NCBI GenBank assembly: GCA_019245995.1 | Contig: JAFAQW010000203.1 | Span: forward strand, 1 to 16,900 | DNA length: 16,900 nucleotides | Direction: 5' to 3' | DNA from: Vulcanimicrobiota bacterium | GTDB taxonomy: Bacteria > Vulcanimicrobiota > Vulcanimicrobiia > Vulcanimicrobiales > Vulcanimicrobiaceae | Part shown: positions 6,407 through 13,390 of the stretch, piece by piece | Numbering within the stretch: position 1 is the first letter of the stretch | How the letters are laid out: every line of letters begins with the position of its first letter | Notes under the pieces: generated by a model | The model's input: only the letters and a program-made list of their open reading frames with translations | What the model was told of the DNA's origin: nothing | The model's database searches: none | Translations under genes and position numbers: made by a program

Positions 6407-6435
6407 ATTGTAAATCGAACGTATGTTCGCGTCAA
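6407..6435 (-). promoter_or_regulatory. Sigma70-like promoter of the RNase H-like/mpg operon
   Basis: On the minus strand: -35 TTGACG (6435-6430), 17-base spacer, -10 TACAAT (6412-6407). The -35 overlaps the TGA stop (6432-6434) of the upstream glycosyltransferase. The predicted start near 6400 leaves a leader of only about 14 bases, containing GGTGGGAG before the GTG at 6386. This is the best promoter match in the window. Confidence 0.8.
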
Positions 6436-7577
6436 GCGATACGCCGCGCTCGCACGAGGCTCCGGTAGAGGTCGAGCATGCGGTCGGTTTGGCGGACGAG
6501 CGAAAACGCCGCTGCGACGTGGCGCGCCGTTTTGGCGACATGCGGTATGGGGCTGAGCGGCACGTCCTTGAAGGCGGCCGCGAACTCGCCGGGCGTGGGC
6601 GGTGCAACGGACGCGGCGCGGCCGAGCACTTCACGGTTCGTGGCCGCATCGGCCGCGACGATATAGGCGCCCGCCGCCATGGCTTCGGCGAGCACCAGGC
6701 CCTGAGTTTCGCTGGTGCTGGGCATGACAAACGCGTCGGCGCTGGCATAGAGGGCCGGCAGTTTCGCTCGCGGCACGGCGCCCAGGAAGTGGAGGCGCGG
6801 CTGGAGCCCAAGATTTTGTCCCAGTTGCTCGATCCCGTGCCGGTCCGGACCTTCTCCCGCCAAGACGAGATGCAGCGATGGATCGGCCGCGCGCGCCAAG
6901 GACGCCACCAGCAGCTCGACGTTTTTCTCTTTTGCCAATCGTCCGACGTACAGCAGCAACCTCTCGCCGTCGCGAACGCCCAGCCGCCGGCGCAACGCCG
7001 CATCGCGTCGCCCAGAGCCGAAAAACTCGACGTCGATCCCGCTCGGCACGACCTCGAGACGCACCGTGACGCCGAGTTCGCGTAGCCGCGTCGCCATCGC
7101 ATTGGTCGGTACGACGACGGCGTCGCTGCAGTTGGCGAAGCTGCGCGTCAGGCGCGCGGTCGCGAAGCGCGTCGCATTCGGCTCGAAAGGCACGTAGTGC
7201 GCGTAGGCCTCCAGTTGCGTGTGGTACGTGTAAACCAGCGGCATTCCGAAGCGCCGTGAGTATCGGAGTCCCATCCAACCCGTGATGAACGGCGAATGCA
7301 CGTGCACGATCGATAAACGTTTGATGATCGCGTTTCTATTGCGCCGGCTCACGAGCGGCAACGTGAGCCGATACGGCATGCGAGTTGGCAATGGAAGCGA
7401 CGGCATCCGAAAGACCGGACCGTCCGCTTCGTCGTAGCCGGGAACGCGCGGCGCGAAGCAATAGACGTGATGGCCGCGCGCCCGCAGACCGTCGGCAAGC
7501 GCGTCGACTGACGCAACCACGCCGTTGATGACGGGGCGATAGACCTCGGTAAAAAAGCCGACGGAAAGTCGATCCAC
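6432..7577 (-). CDS. GT4-family glycosyltransferase
   Basis: 381-residue retaining glycosyltransferase with a GT-B fold, probably acting at the cytoplasmic face of the membrane. N-terminal acceptor domain: VGFFTEVYRPVINGVVASVDALADGLRARGH (residues 6-36) and HVHSPF..GWMGL, resembling diacylglycerol glucosyltransferases and PimB/MshA-like enzymes. C-terminal donor domain: LLLYVGRLAKEKNVELLV (207-224), LVLAGEGPD (238-245) and the E-x7-E motif SETQGLVLAEAMA with Glu290 and Glu298. All catalytic elements are intact and the length is normal. The start is GTG at 7577, with AAGGA (7586-7590) 8 bases upstream. It is the first minus-strand gene from the divergent region shared with the 3D-domain gene, and appears to be monocistronic because a new promoter begins at its stop. 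The acceptor could be a lipid or a glycan; sequence alone does not decide. Confidence 0.9.
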   Translation of the reverse strand: MDRLSVGFFTEVYRPVINGVVASVDALADGLRARGHHVYCFAPRVPGYDEADGPVFRMPSLPLPTRMPYRLTLPLVSRRNRNAIIKRLSIVHVHSPFITGWMGLRYSRRFGMPLVYTYHTQLEAYAHYVPFEPNATRFATARLTRSFANCSDAVVVPTNAMATRLRELGVTVRLEVVPSGIDVEFFGSGRRDAALRRRLGVRDGERLLLYVGRLAKEKNVELLVASLARAADPSLHLVLAGEGPDRHGIEQLGQNLGLQPRLHFLGAVPRAKLPALYASADAFVMPSTSETQGLVLAEAMAAGAYIVAADAATNREVLGRAASVAPPTPGEFAAAFKDVPLSPIPHVAKTARHVAAAFSLVRQTDRMLDLYRSLVRARRIA

Positions 7578-7833
7578 CTTTTTATTCCTTCTTTCCGCGC
7601 GTAGCGGCGGCCCGCGCGGGCCGATCAGGAAGGTTGCTCCTGGTGCGATGTGACTTTGCCGGTATGGGCGGTTTGGCGGGCATGTGCTATAGTGCCCAGG
7701 TCAGAAGCCTGCCAGTCAATATAGGAAGCAGGCCAGCGCACCGCGCATGCGGCTCGCCGCGTATCGTTCGCTTCTGCGGGTGGCGTCAAGCGCATACCTT
7801 AGCGACGAGCCAGGAAAGAAAGGAATCTCACTG
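7578..7833. promoter_or_regulatory. Divergent intergenic region: extended -10 promoter and structured leader (plus strand)
   Basis: Plus-strand extended -10 TGCTATAGTG (about 7685-7694), matching the -10 of rho; no convincing -35 lies at 16-18 bases. The predicted start near 7700 gives a leader of about 134 bases to the TTG at 7834. It could fold into GCCTGC/GCAGGC (7707-7712 with 7728-7733) and a GCGG-CTCG-CCGC tetraloop hairpin (7749-7760) that buries the first in-frame ATG (7747). I could not match the leader to a known riboswitch class. A perfect 14-base palindrome GGCCCGCGCGGGCC lies at 7609-7622, between the divergent genes. I see no convincing minus-strand promoter. Confidence 0.5.
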
Positions 7834-8511
7834 TTGTTGCGACGCGCAATTTGCGCCACGGTTGTACTCATTGGATCGCTCGGGTACCATGCATCCGCCG
7901 CGGCGCAGACAACCAGCGTGACGTCAGTCCGCTGGCATCACGACGGCGTCGTCACGTGGGACCGTCTCGAGCATCGCAGCATTGCTCCACCGACCATCCG
8001 TCGCCTAACCCCCGGGTTGGCGCCGGGCAGTGCGAGGTACATCGCACGCGGCGCGGACGGCACGGTCGAGATGAGCGTTCGCTATTCGCAACGCGACGGT
8101 GGCCCGGTCCATCGGGAAGTTCTGGCAAAGACGCTTCTCGTGCATCCGAGGCCGCGCGTTCTGGCGATTGGCGTCGGACACTCGCCGTTCGCGCAGTTTG
8201 AAGCGATCGGGATTACGCGCATGGCGGCGATTGCGCGCGGCGTCCTCACCATGGTCGCGACCGCCTACACTGCCGAATGCGGGGGCTGCGGCGGCATGAC
8301 GGCCATCGGACGGCGCGCCGGTTACGGAATCGTTGCGGTCGATCCGCGCGTGATACCATTGGGAACGCGCCTCTACATTTCGGGCTACGGCCCAGCCATC
8401 GCCGGCGATACGGGGGGCGCCATCCTCGGTAATCGCATCGACCTCGGATTCAACACGCTGCGCGACGCCTTGCTCTTCGGGCGGCGTAGCGTTACCGTCT
8501 ATAAAATTTAG
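7834..8511 (+). CDS. Secreted G5-like/3D-domain cell-wall protein (YabE-like)
   Basis: About 225 residues, exported. The preferred start is TTG at 7834: AAAGGA (7819-7824) lies 9 bases upstream, and it gives a standard signal peptide (LLRRAICATVVLIGSLG..ASAAAQ). The in-frame ATG at 7747 has no ribosome-binding site, sits in a hairpin and would add an atypical N-terminus. A G5-like segment (about residues 66-113, GTVEMSVRYSQRDGGPVHREVLAKT) precedes the 3D domain (about 139-225). The three Asp residues that name the domain are present: VDPRVIPLGT (Asp170), AGDTGGAI (Asp192) and NRIDLG (Asp203). Proteins of this kind (YabE, YocH, YuiC, Rpf-like) act on peptidoglycan as lytic transglycosylase-type enzymes. 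It is followed at once by rsmA, as yabE lies close to ksgA in Bacillus subtilis. Confidence in the domain is high; the enzymatic activity is inferred. Confidence 0.88.
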   Translation: MLRRAICATVVLIGSLGYHASAAAQTTSVTSVRWHHDGVVTWDRLEHRSIAPPTIRRLTPGLAPGSARYIARGADGTVEMSVRYSQRDGGPVHREVLAKTLLVHPRPRVLAIGVGHSPFAQFEAIGITRMAAIARGVLTMVATAYTAECGGCGGMTAIGRRAGYGIVAVDPRVIPLGTRLYISGYGPAIAGDTGGAILGNRIDLGFNTLRDALLFGRRSVTVYKI

Positions 8512-9310
8512 CGGCGTTCAGCCCAAGAAACGGTTTGGGCAAAACTTTCTCGTCAATGCGGCGGCGGCGCAGCAAATTGCGCGCTTGAGTCAAGGGGATG
8601 CGGGCGGGGGCGTTCGCACGCTGGAGATCGGTGCCGGAACCGGCGTGCTCACCGCGGCGTTGCTCCAGCACGGAGCCGCGGTCACGACGCTTGAGATCGA
8701 TGCTCAACTCGTCGAACGTCTGCGGGCGCGCCCCGACCTCGCAGCAGCGGAGATCGTCCGCGCCGACGCGCTCACGTTCGATTACGGGGCGTGGGCAGGC
8801 GACGGTCCATGGGTCGTTGCGGGGAATCTTCCGTACAACATCGCCACGCCGCTGATTCTTCGCTTGATCGAAATGCCGCAAGGACCACGAACGCTGACGG
8901 TGACCGTGCAACGCGACGTCGCGGATCGCTTTGCTGCGGCCCCCGGGAGCGCCGCGTACGGCAGCCTCTCGATAGCGGTGCAGTATTGGACGAACGTTGA
9001 GCGCGCGATGCGCCTTTCGGCGCGCTCGTTTTTTCCGGCGCCGAAAGTGCAATCGACCGTCGTGCGGCTGACGCGGCGCAGCGCACCTCCGGTGCAACCC
9101 GGCGACGAGGCGTTGTTTTGGAAGGTCGTGCGCGGCGTGTTCGCGTACCGCCGCAAAACGCTCGTCAATGCGCTCCACCTCTCGCTCGGCTTCGAGCGTA
9201 CGGACGTTGTACGAGCGCTGGCGCAGAGCAACCTATCTCCGGAGATTCGTGGTGAACGACTCGACATCGGCGACTTCGCCCGTCTGGCCGACGCGCTGGC
9301 CGCCCAATAG
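8501..9310 (+). CDS. rsmA: 16S rRNA adenine(1518/1519)-N6 dimethyltransferase
   Basis: Dimethylates two adjacent adenines near the 3' end of 16S rRNA during 30S maturation. Conserved blocks, numbered from 8501: KKRFGQNFLVN (9-19, S-adenosylmethionine and RNA contacts), LEIGAGTGVLT (41-51, cofactor loop), TTLEID (62-67), the catalytic NLPYN (109-113) and SFFPAPKVQSTVVRL (176-190), then the C-terminal helical domain. From 8501 the protein is 269 residues, the usual size. The start is unresolved: the first block is plainly coding, yet no ATG, GTG or TTG occurs in this frame upstream of it. The only nearby canonical start, TTG at 8585, would delete that block. ATA at 8501 is a tentative choice; it overlaps the stop of the 3D gene (8509-8511). 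A frameshift from the upstream gene or a base error are alternatives. It overlaps the CPBP gene by 59 bases. Confidence 0.93.
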   Translation: MKFSGVQPKKRFGQNFLVNAAAAQQIARLSQGDAGGGVRTLEIGAGTGVLTAALLQHGAAVTTLEIDAQLVERLRARPDLAAAEIVRADALTFDYGAWAGDGPWVVAGNLPYNIATPLILRLIEMPQGPRTLTVTVQRDVADRFAAAPGSAAYGSLSIAVQYWTNVERAMRLSARSFFPAPKVQSTVVRLTRRSAPPVQPGDEALFWKVVRGVFAYRRKTLVNALHLSLGFERTDVVRALAQSNLSPEIRGERLDIGDFARLADALAAQ

Positions 9311-9995
9311 CTTCACCGGGCTCTGGACGTGGGCGCTTGCCGGAGCGATCGCCGTCATCTTCGGGCTCGTCTTCATCGCGGGAATCCGCTCGAGCGGTAT
9401 TCCGCAAGTCAATGCGGTCGAGTTCGACGTTCTCATTCTCTTTCAACTCGTCTTCGAGGGAGCGCTGTTGCTCATCGTGTTGGCGGCGCTGCCGGCCTTG
9501 TCGAAGTTCAGCCTGCGCGAGCTCGGCTTCCGGCGCCCAAGCGCCGGCGACCTCGGAACCGCGTTTCTCGGCGCCGTCGGCATGGCTATCGTCGCTAATG
9601 GCGGCGCATCGCTCATCGAGTACCTTGCCCACAGCCGCCACCAACAGGATATCGTCGAGATCTTTCGGCAGCTGCACGAACCGACCACGATTGGAATCTT
9701 CGCGCTCTTCGCCGTCGTTTTCGCGCCCTTTGCGGAGGAAACGTTCTTCCGCGTCTTCTTCTTCAATCTCGGCCTGCGGTACGGCGGATTCTGGGCCGGG
9801 GCGGTCGCGAGCGGAGTGCTGTTCGGCATCGCGCACGGCGATGCGTTCGCGGCGCTGCCGCTGATGCTGGGCGGCGTGATTCTCTGCTCGGTTTACTACC
9901 GCACTCGCAACGCCTTCGCGCCGATGATCTCGCACGCGGCCTTCAACACGCTGTCCCTCGTGGCACTCTTGGTCGCTCCCAAGCTTACGTCATAA
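9252..9995 (+). CDS. CPBP-family intramembrane metalloprotease (CAAX protease-like)
   Basis: About 247 residues with several membrane helices. The three conserved CPBP/Abi motifs are complete: FAEETFFRVFFFNLGLRYG (Glu162, Glu163, Arg167), FGIAHGD (His195) and HAAFN (His228, Asn232). Members cleave membrane-embedded substrates or, in some bacteria, take part in peptide maturation or immunity; no substrate is evident here. The start is placed at GTG 9252 because GGAG (9241-9244) lies 7 bases upstream; GTG 9249 is the alternative. The open frame extends further upstream, but that part reads like the shadow of rsmA. It overlaps the end of rsmA by 59 bases, so coupled expression is likely. Its 3' end overlaps the convergent GT9-like gene by 11 bases. 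Confidence 0.9.
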   Translation: MNDSTSATSPVWPTRWPPNSFTGLWTWALAGAIAVIFGLVFIAGIRSSGIPQVNAVEFDVLILFQLVFEGALLLIVLAALPALSKFSLRELGFRRPSAGDLGTAFLGAVGMAIVANGGASLIEYLAHSRHQQDIVEIFRQLHEPTTIGIFALFAVVFAPFAEETFFRVFFFNLGLRYGGFWAGAVASGVLFGIAHGDAFAALPLMLGGVILCSVYYRTRNAFAPMISHAAFNTLSLVALLVAPKLTS

Positions 9996-11070
9996 TCGCT
10001 TGCGCGGCCGACATCGCGTCGAGCGCTCCGATCGAATGCGAATCCAGGAAATGCAGCCGGTGCGCGTGCGCGTGCGGTTTCGTCAGTGATGCGGGACGGC
10101 GGTCGAAACCCAGCTCGCGAACGCCGGCGCCGAGCAGATGAATCGCCGCGACATTGGGCTCGTCATACCAATCGGGATGATGCGCGAGCCACAAGCCGAC
10201 GGTGGGAATGCCGCCGCGTGCGAGCACGAAGTGCAGCGGTCCGGCCGGGATGCCGACGAACAGGTCCATGCGCGAGGCCAACGCCTTGAAAACGCGCGCA
10301 AACGGTTGATCGAGATCCGCGAACAGGCGCGCGAAGGTCGCATCGCCCAAGGCGTCGTCGTCCATCGACAGAACCCGCCAGCGGCGCGAGCGTGACTGCA
10401 ACATCGCGGCGAAGCCTCGCGCTTGCGATCCGTCGCCCCAGTTCTTTCGCGACGCCGTGACGCCGCTCGCCGACACGACGCAGAGCCGCGTTCCGGGCGG
10501 CGCCAATTGCGCGAGCCGCTGGTCGACGGCGCTCTGCACGTCCGGCGCGGGCGAAAAGGCGATCGTGTTTTTTAACGGTTGGGACAGTGCGGCGCGATCG
10601 AGTCGTTCCGGCGCGACCAACAGGCGCACGAGGTTGCGTGCCTTTGTATGAAACGGAAACGCGGTTCGGCCTTCGGTCTCGGGGTAATCGGTCCACAGCA
10701 GCACGTCGGGGGCGAAGCGCGTGACCGCTCGGTCCAACGGCGGCGGCACGGTAATGCGCCGCCGTCGTCCGTTGCAGTCCTTCAGGCGCAAGCCGAAGTG
10801 CGGCGCACCGAGTTGTGCGCCGTCGCCGGGCGCGCGGACACCGCTGAGCAATGTCCGAACCGTCGCGTGTTCTTCCAGCAGCGACACGTAATCGTCGCCG
10901 AAGCGCGTGATTGCATAGTCGTTGGAGGGCTCGAGAAACTGCGCGAGCGCGCCGAAATGCACCCAATCGCCAAAGCCGTGCGGCCAGTAGATCAGCACAC
11001 GCTTGCCGGAGACTTTCGCGAACCTCGCGCGATCCTCGCGCATCGCGAGCACGTCGACGTGCGCGGTCAT
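9985..11070 (-). CDS. GT9-like (heptosyltransferase-fold) glycosyltransferase
   Basis: 361-residue protein resembling the GT9/ADP-heptose:LPS heptosyltransferase fold. The N-terminal segment KRVLIYWPHGFGDWVHFGALAQFL (residues 23-46) corresponds to the acceptor-side GxGD loop. The C-terminal segment DLFVGIPAGPLHFVLARGGIPTVGLW (269-294) matches the D-SGPMHLA-like donor-site block, with Gly/Pro/His conserved. A His-rich stretch KPHAHAHRLH lies near the end. Start: ATG at 11070 overlaps the TGA of the DUF2079 gene (ATGA); a frame extending 31 codons upstream is only its shadow. As the last gene of the ftsH-M16-glycosyltransferase series it likely adds a sugar to a surface glycan or glycolipid. 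The similarity is clear in two motifs but distant, so the sugar donor is unknown. Its stop overlaps the convergent CPBP gene by 11 bases. Confidence 0.75.
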   Translation of the reverse strand: MTAHVDVLAMREDRARFAKVSGKRVLIYWPHGFGDWVHFGALAQFLEPSNDYAITRFGDDYVSLLEEHATVRTLLSGVRAPGDGAQLGAPHFGLRLKDCNGRRRRITVPPPLDRAVTRFAPDVLLWTDYPETEGRTAFPFHTKARNLVRLLVAPERLDRAALSQPLKNTIAFSPAPDVQSAVDQRLAQLAPPGTRLCVVSASGVTASRKNWGDGSQARGFAAMLQSRSRRWRVLSMDDDALGDATFARLFADLDQPFARVFKALASRMDLFVGIPAGPLHFVLARGGIPTVGLWLAHHPDWYDEPNVAAIHLLGAGVRELGFDRRPASLTKPHAHAHRLHFLDSHSIGALDAMSAAQAIMT

Positions 11071-12323
11071 CGCGAGACCGGGACGCCGCCGCAGAGACGG
11101 GGGGGCGCATGTGCCACGAGGCTTTGGAAAAATGCCCGAGCGTTCGTGTCGTAGGCGGGGCACGGGCGCAACAACGGATCGGGATGGGGATCGAGGCGCA
11201 CGTTCGGATTGGCGGCGGCGACGGCCCAGGTGCCCTCATCGCGCCGTTGCAAGAGCGCCGCGCCGCCGCCGTCGCGCAGGGCGGTTGCACGCGAGTATGC
11301 GTTCCAGTCGACGATGTACGGCCACCGTCCCGGCCGTACGACCGTATCGTTGAAAATCAACAACATGACGACGGCCGCGCAAGCGGGCATCGCGCGCGCG
11401 AATCCCGCAAAGCGCCGCACGCCGAACGTCGCGGCGATCGCCGCGGCCGCCAAGAGACACGCCGTGTAATGCGAGCCCACGCGGCTCGCTTCGTAGTTCC
11501 ACGGACGCATGAAGACGATCTCGGCGAGCAATGGAATACCGAGCAGCAGCCATCGCCCCACGGCGATCGGCGCGAACGCGAACGGTGCCGACAATAGGAA
11601 GAGCATCGTCATCTTACCGCCGGGGTCGTAGATCGCGAGACCGTACCGGGGCAGACTTGGCGCGGACGCGACGCTGCGTTCGGCCAGCCAAAAGCCGAGG
11701 CCGTTGCAAACCGCGAGCGCGCCGAGCGCGATGCCGAGCCGCCTGTCCCACCAGACCGCGCACGCGATGCCGAACCACAGCACGAAAAATATCTGGTCTT
11801 CCTTCAGTCCCAGCAGCCCTTGGGCGACGAGCAGCGTCAACCAAAAGTTGCGCCGACGCGCGGACAGCGCCGCGCCGAAGGCCAGCAATGGCACGAAAAC
11901 GTTTTCCGAAAAGTTATCGTACGCCAACCCCTGCGCTGAGGGCGTCAGCAAGTAGGCGATCGCGACGACGTTTGCTCCGCGCGCGCCGATACCGAGTTCA
12001 CGAGCAAAATGCGCCAGCGCGACGGCGGCCCCGGCAACGGCCAGCACCTGCACGACGATCAGCGTCTCGGCGCGAGGAACGAGCGCAACGATCGGCATGA
12101 GCGCGCTCAACACCCACGAGTCGTGAACGGCAAAATGGGGCCGCCATTCACCGTAGTTCCACGATGAGCCGTGGCGCAGGTTCACCAGCGTCTGCAAATA
12201 CGTTCCGAGATCGGCGCCGTAACGCAGCGCGTAAAGCTTGTTGAGATCCAGCGCGATATAGACGCCGGCAAAAAGCGCGGCGGCGACGTACGTCGCTCGC
12301 AGCTCGGCCCGCTTACCCTTCAT
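11067..12323 (-). CDS. DUF2079-family polytopic membrane protein
   Basis: 418 residues with roughly 9-11 hydrophobic helices and a soluble C-terminal part of about 80 residues. Signature segments of DUF2079 are visible: DLGTYLQTLVNLRHG near residue 38, HFAVHDSWVLSALMPIVALVP (a first-loop motif with acidic and His residues, as in GT-C enzymes), YDNFSENVFVPLLAFGA and LLGLKEDQIFFVLWFG. DUF2079 proteins are thought to be GT-C-like glycosyltransferases or related carriers, but I know of no proven activity. The ATG at 12323 shares one base with the stop of the GT4 gene (TAATG), and its own stop overlaps the next start (ATGA). Lying between a GT4 and a GT9-like enzyme, it may transfer a lipid-linked sugar outside the membrane; this is an inference. 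Confidence 0.82.
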   Translation of the reverse strand: MKGKRAELRATYVAAALFAGVYIALDLNKLYALRYGADLGTYLQTLVNLRHGSSWNYGEWRPHFAVHDSWVLSALMPIVALVPRAETLIVVQVLAVAGAAVALAHFARELGIGARGANVVAIAYLLTPSAQGLAYDNFSENVFVPLLAFGAALSARRRNFWLTLLVAQGLLGLKEDQIFFVLWFGIACAVWWDRRLGIALGALAVCNGLGFWLAERSVASAPSLPRYGLAIYDPGGKMTMLFLLSAPFAFAPIAVGRWLLLGIPLLAEIVFMRPWNYEASRVGSHYTACLLAAAAIAATFGVRRFAGFARAMPACAAVVMLLIFNDTVVRPGRWPYIVDWNAYSRATALRDGGGAALLQRRDEGTWAVAAANPNVRLDPHPDPLLRPCPAYDTNARAFFQSLVAHAPPRLCGGVPVSR

Positions 12324-13390
12324 TAGGCTTCGCGATAGACGCGGTCGACGATTGCCCGCAGACGCTCGATGAACCGCGGCGGCGCAAAGCGCTCCGCATG
12401 CGCGCGCAGGCGTTGCGGATCGAAGCGCGCGGGAGAGAAACTGCGCAGAACCGCCGCGAGCGATTCCGCGTTGGGCTCGTCGAAAAACGCGCCGGTTTCG
12501 CCCTCGACGATCGTCTCGAGAGCGCCGCCGCCGCGATAGGCGATGGCGGGCCTGCCGGCGGCCGCCGCCTCGAGCGGCACGAGTCCGAAGTCTTCTTCGC
12601 CGGGCACGATGACGGCGCGCGCGTTGCCGATCAGCTCGTTCAGGCGCGCGTCGGAAACGAAGCCCAGCATCGTGGCCGTGGTTCCGCGCGCCACGCTGCG
12701 CAGCGAACCTTCCGCCGGACCGCTGCCCGCGACGAAAAGCTTCACGCCGGCGAGCCCCGCGGCGCGGATGGCGAGGTCCACACGCTTGTACGGCAAAAGG
12801 CGCGCCGCGACCACGAAGTAGTCACCCGCCCCGCTTCCGACCGTGAAGCGCTCCACGTCCACCGGGCAGTGCAGCACGTCGGCGTCGCGTCCGTAGTGCT
12901 TGCGAATCCGCTTCGCGACGTTGTCGGAGTTGGCGACGAAGCGCGTTGGGCGCGTTGCGGCAAGGCGATCCCACCGCGCGAGCCGATCTACCAACGGCCG
13001 CAGCAGCGGCGAGCGCACGTACTCGTCATACGCGAATGCAAAGCGGCTGACCGTGTTGATGTAGCAGACGTGGACCGCTCGGGGCGGTACGCGAACCCCT
13101 TTCGCCCACGCCGTCGTGGAGCTGACGATCGCGTCGAAACCGGACAGATCGAAGCTTTCGAACGCGCGCGGATACAACGGCGCCAGCGCGCGGAAAAACC
13201 GGTTCGCCAGTGGAACGCGCGACAGGTACGACAGGCGGACGCGATCGGGTGGCACGAGATCCCGAACGACCCGTTCGTCGTAAAGCGACGTGTAAACGGG
13301 CGCCTCTGGCCACGCGCGAGCGATATGCGCGAAGACGCGCTCCGCGCCGCCGCGCTGATTCAGATAGTCGTGAACTAAAGCGACGTTCAG
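12323..13390 (-). CDS. GT4-family glycosyltransferase with apparent CTG start
   Basis: 355-residue GT-B glycosyltransferase. The N-terminus NVALVHDYLNQRGGAERVFAHIARAWPEAPVYTSLYD matches the typical family opening. Later blocks are AIVSSTTAWAKGV, HVCYINTVSRFAFAYDEYV, RFVANSDNVAKRIRKHYGRDADVLHCPVD, YFVVAARLLPYKRVDLAIRA and the E-x7-E motif EEDFGLVPLEAA. Relatives transfer mannose or related sugars in O-antigen and exopolysaccharide synthesis. Start: the family N-terminus begins exactly at CTG 13390, whose last two bases form the start of the TGA that ends the M16 gene (CTGA). No ATG, GTG or TTG is available nearby in frame. The frame is open for another 175 codons upstream, but that stretch is antiparallel in character to nothing known and is a shadow of the M16 gene. 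No Shine-Dalgarno is visible, so re-initiation is likely. Confidence 0.9.
   Translation of the reverse strand: MNVALVHDYLNQRGGAERVFAHIARAWPEAPVYTSLYDERVVRDLVPPDRVRLSYLSRVPLANRFFRALAPLYPRAFESFDLSGFDAIVSSTTAWAKGVRVPPRAVHVCYINTVSRFAFAYDEYVRSPLLRPLVDRLARWDRLAATRPTRFVANSDNVAKRIRKHYGRDADVLHCPVDVERFTVGSGAGDYFVVAARLLPYKRVDLAIRAAGLAGVKLFVAGSGPAEGSLRSVARGTTATMLGFVSDARLNELIGNARAVIVPGEEDFGLVPLEAAAAGRPAIAYRGGGALETIVEGETGAFFDEPNAESLAAVLRSFSPARFDPQRLRAHAERFAPPRFIERLRAIVDRVYREA

Noticed and set aside
7700..7734. A B12-box-like string (GGTCAGAAGCCTGCCA) suggesting a cobalamin riboswitch
   Set aside because: The upstream cobalamin core elements are absent and the predicted transcription start lies too close; the likeness is to one short box with a deletion.
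12398..13378. A 326-codon plus-strand frame opposite the GT4 gene
   Set aside because: It mirrors the coding strand of a clear glycosyltransferase; no start signal or family features.
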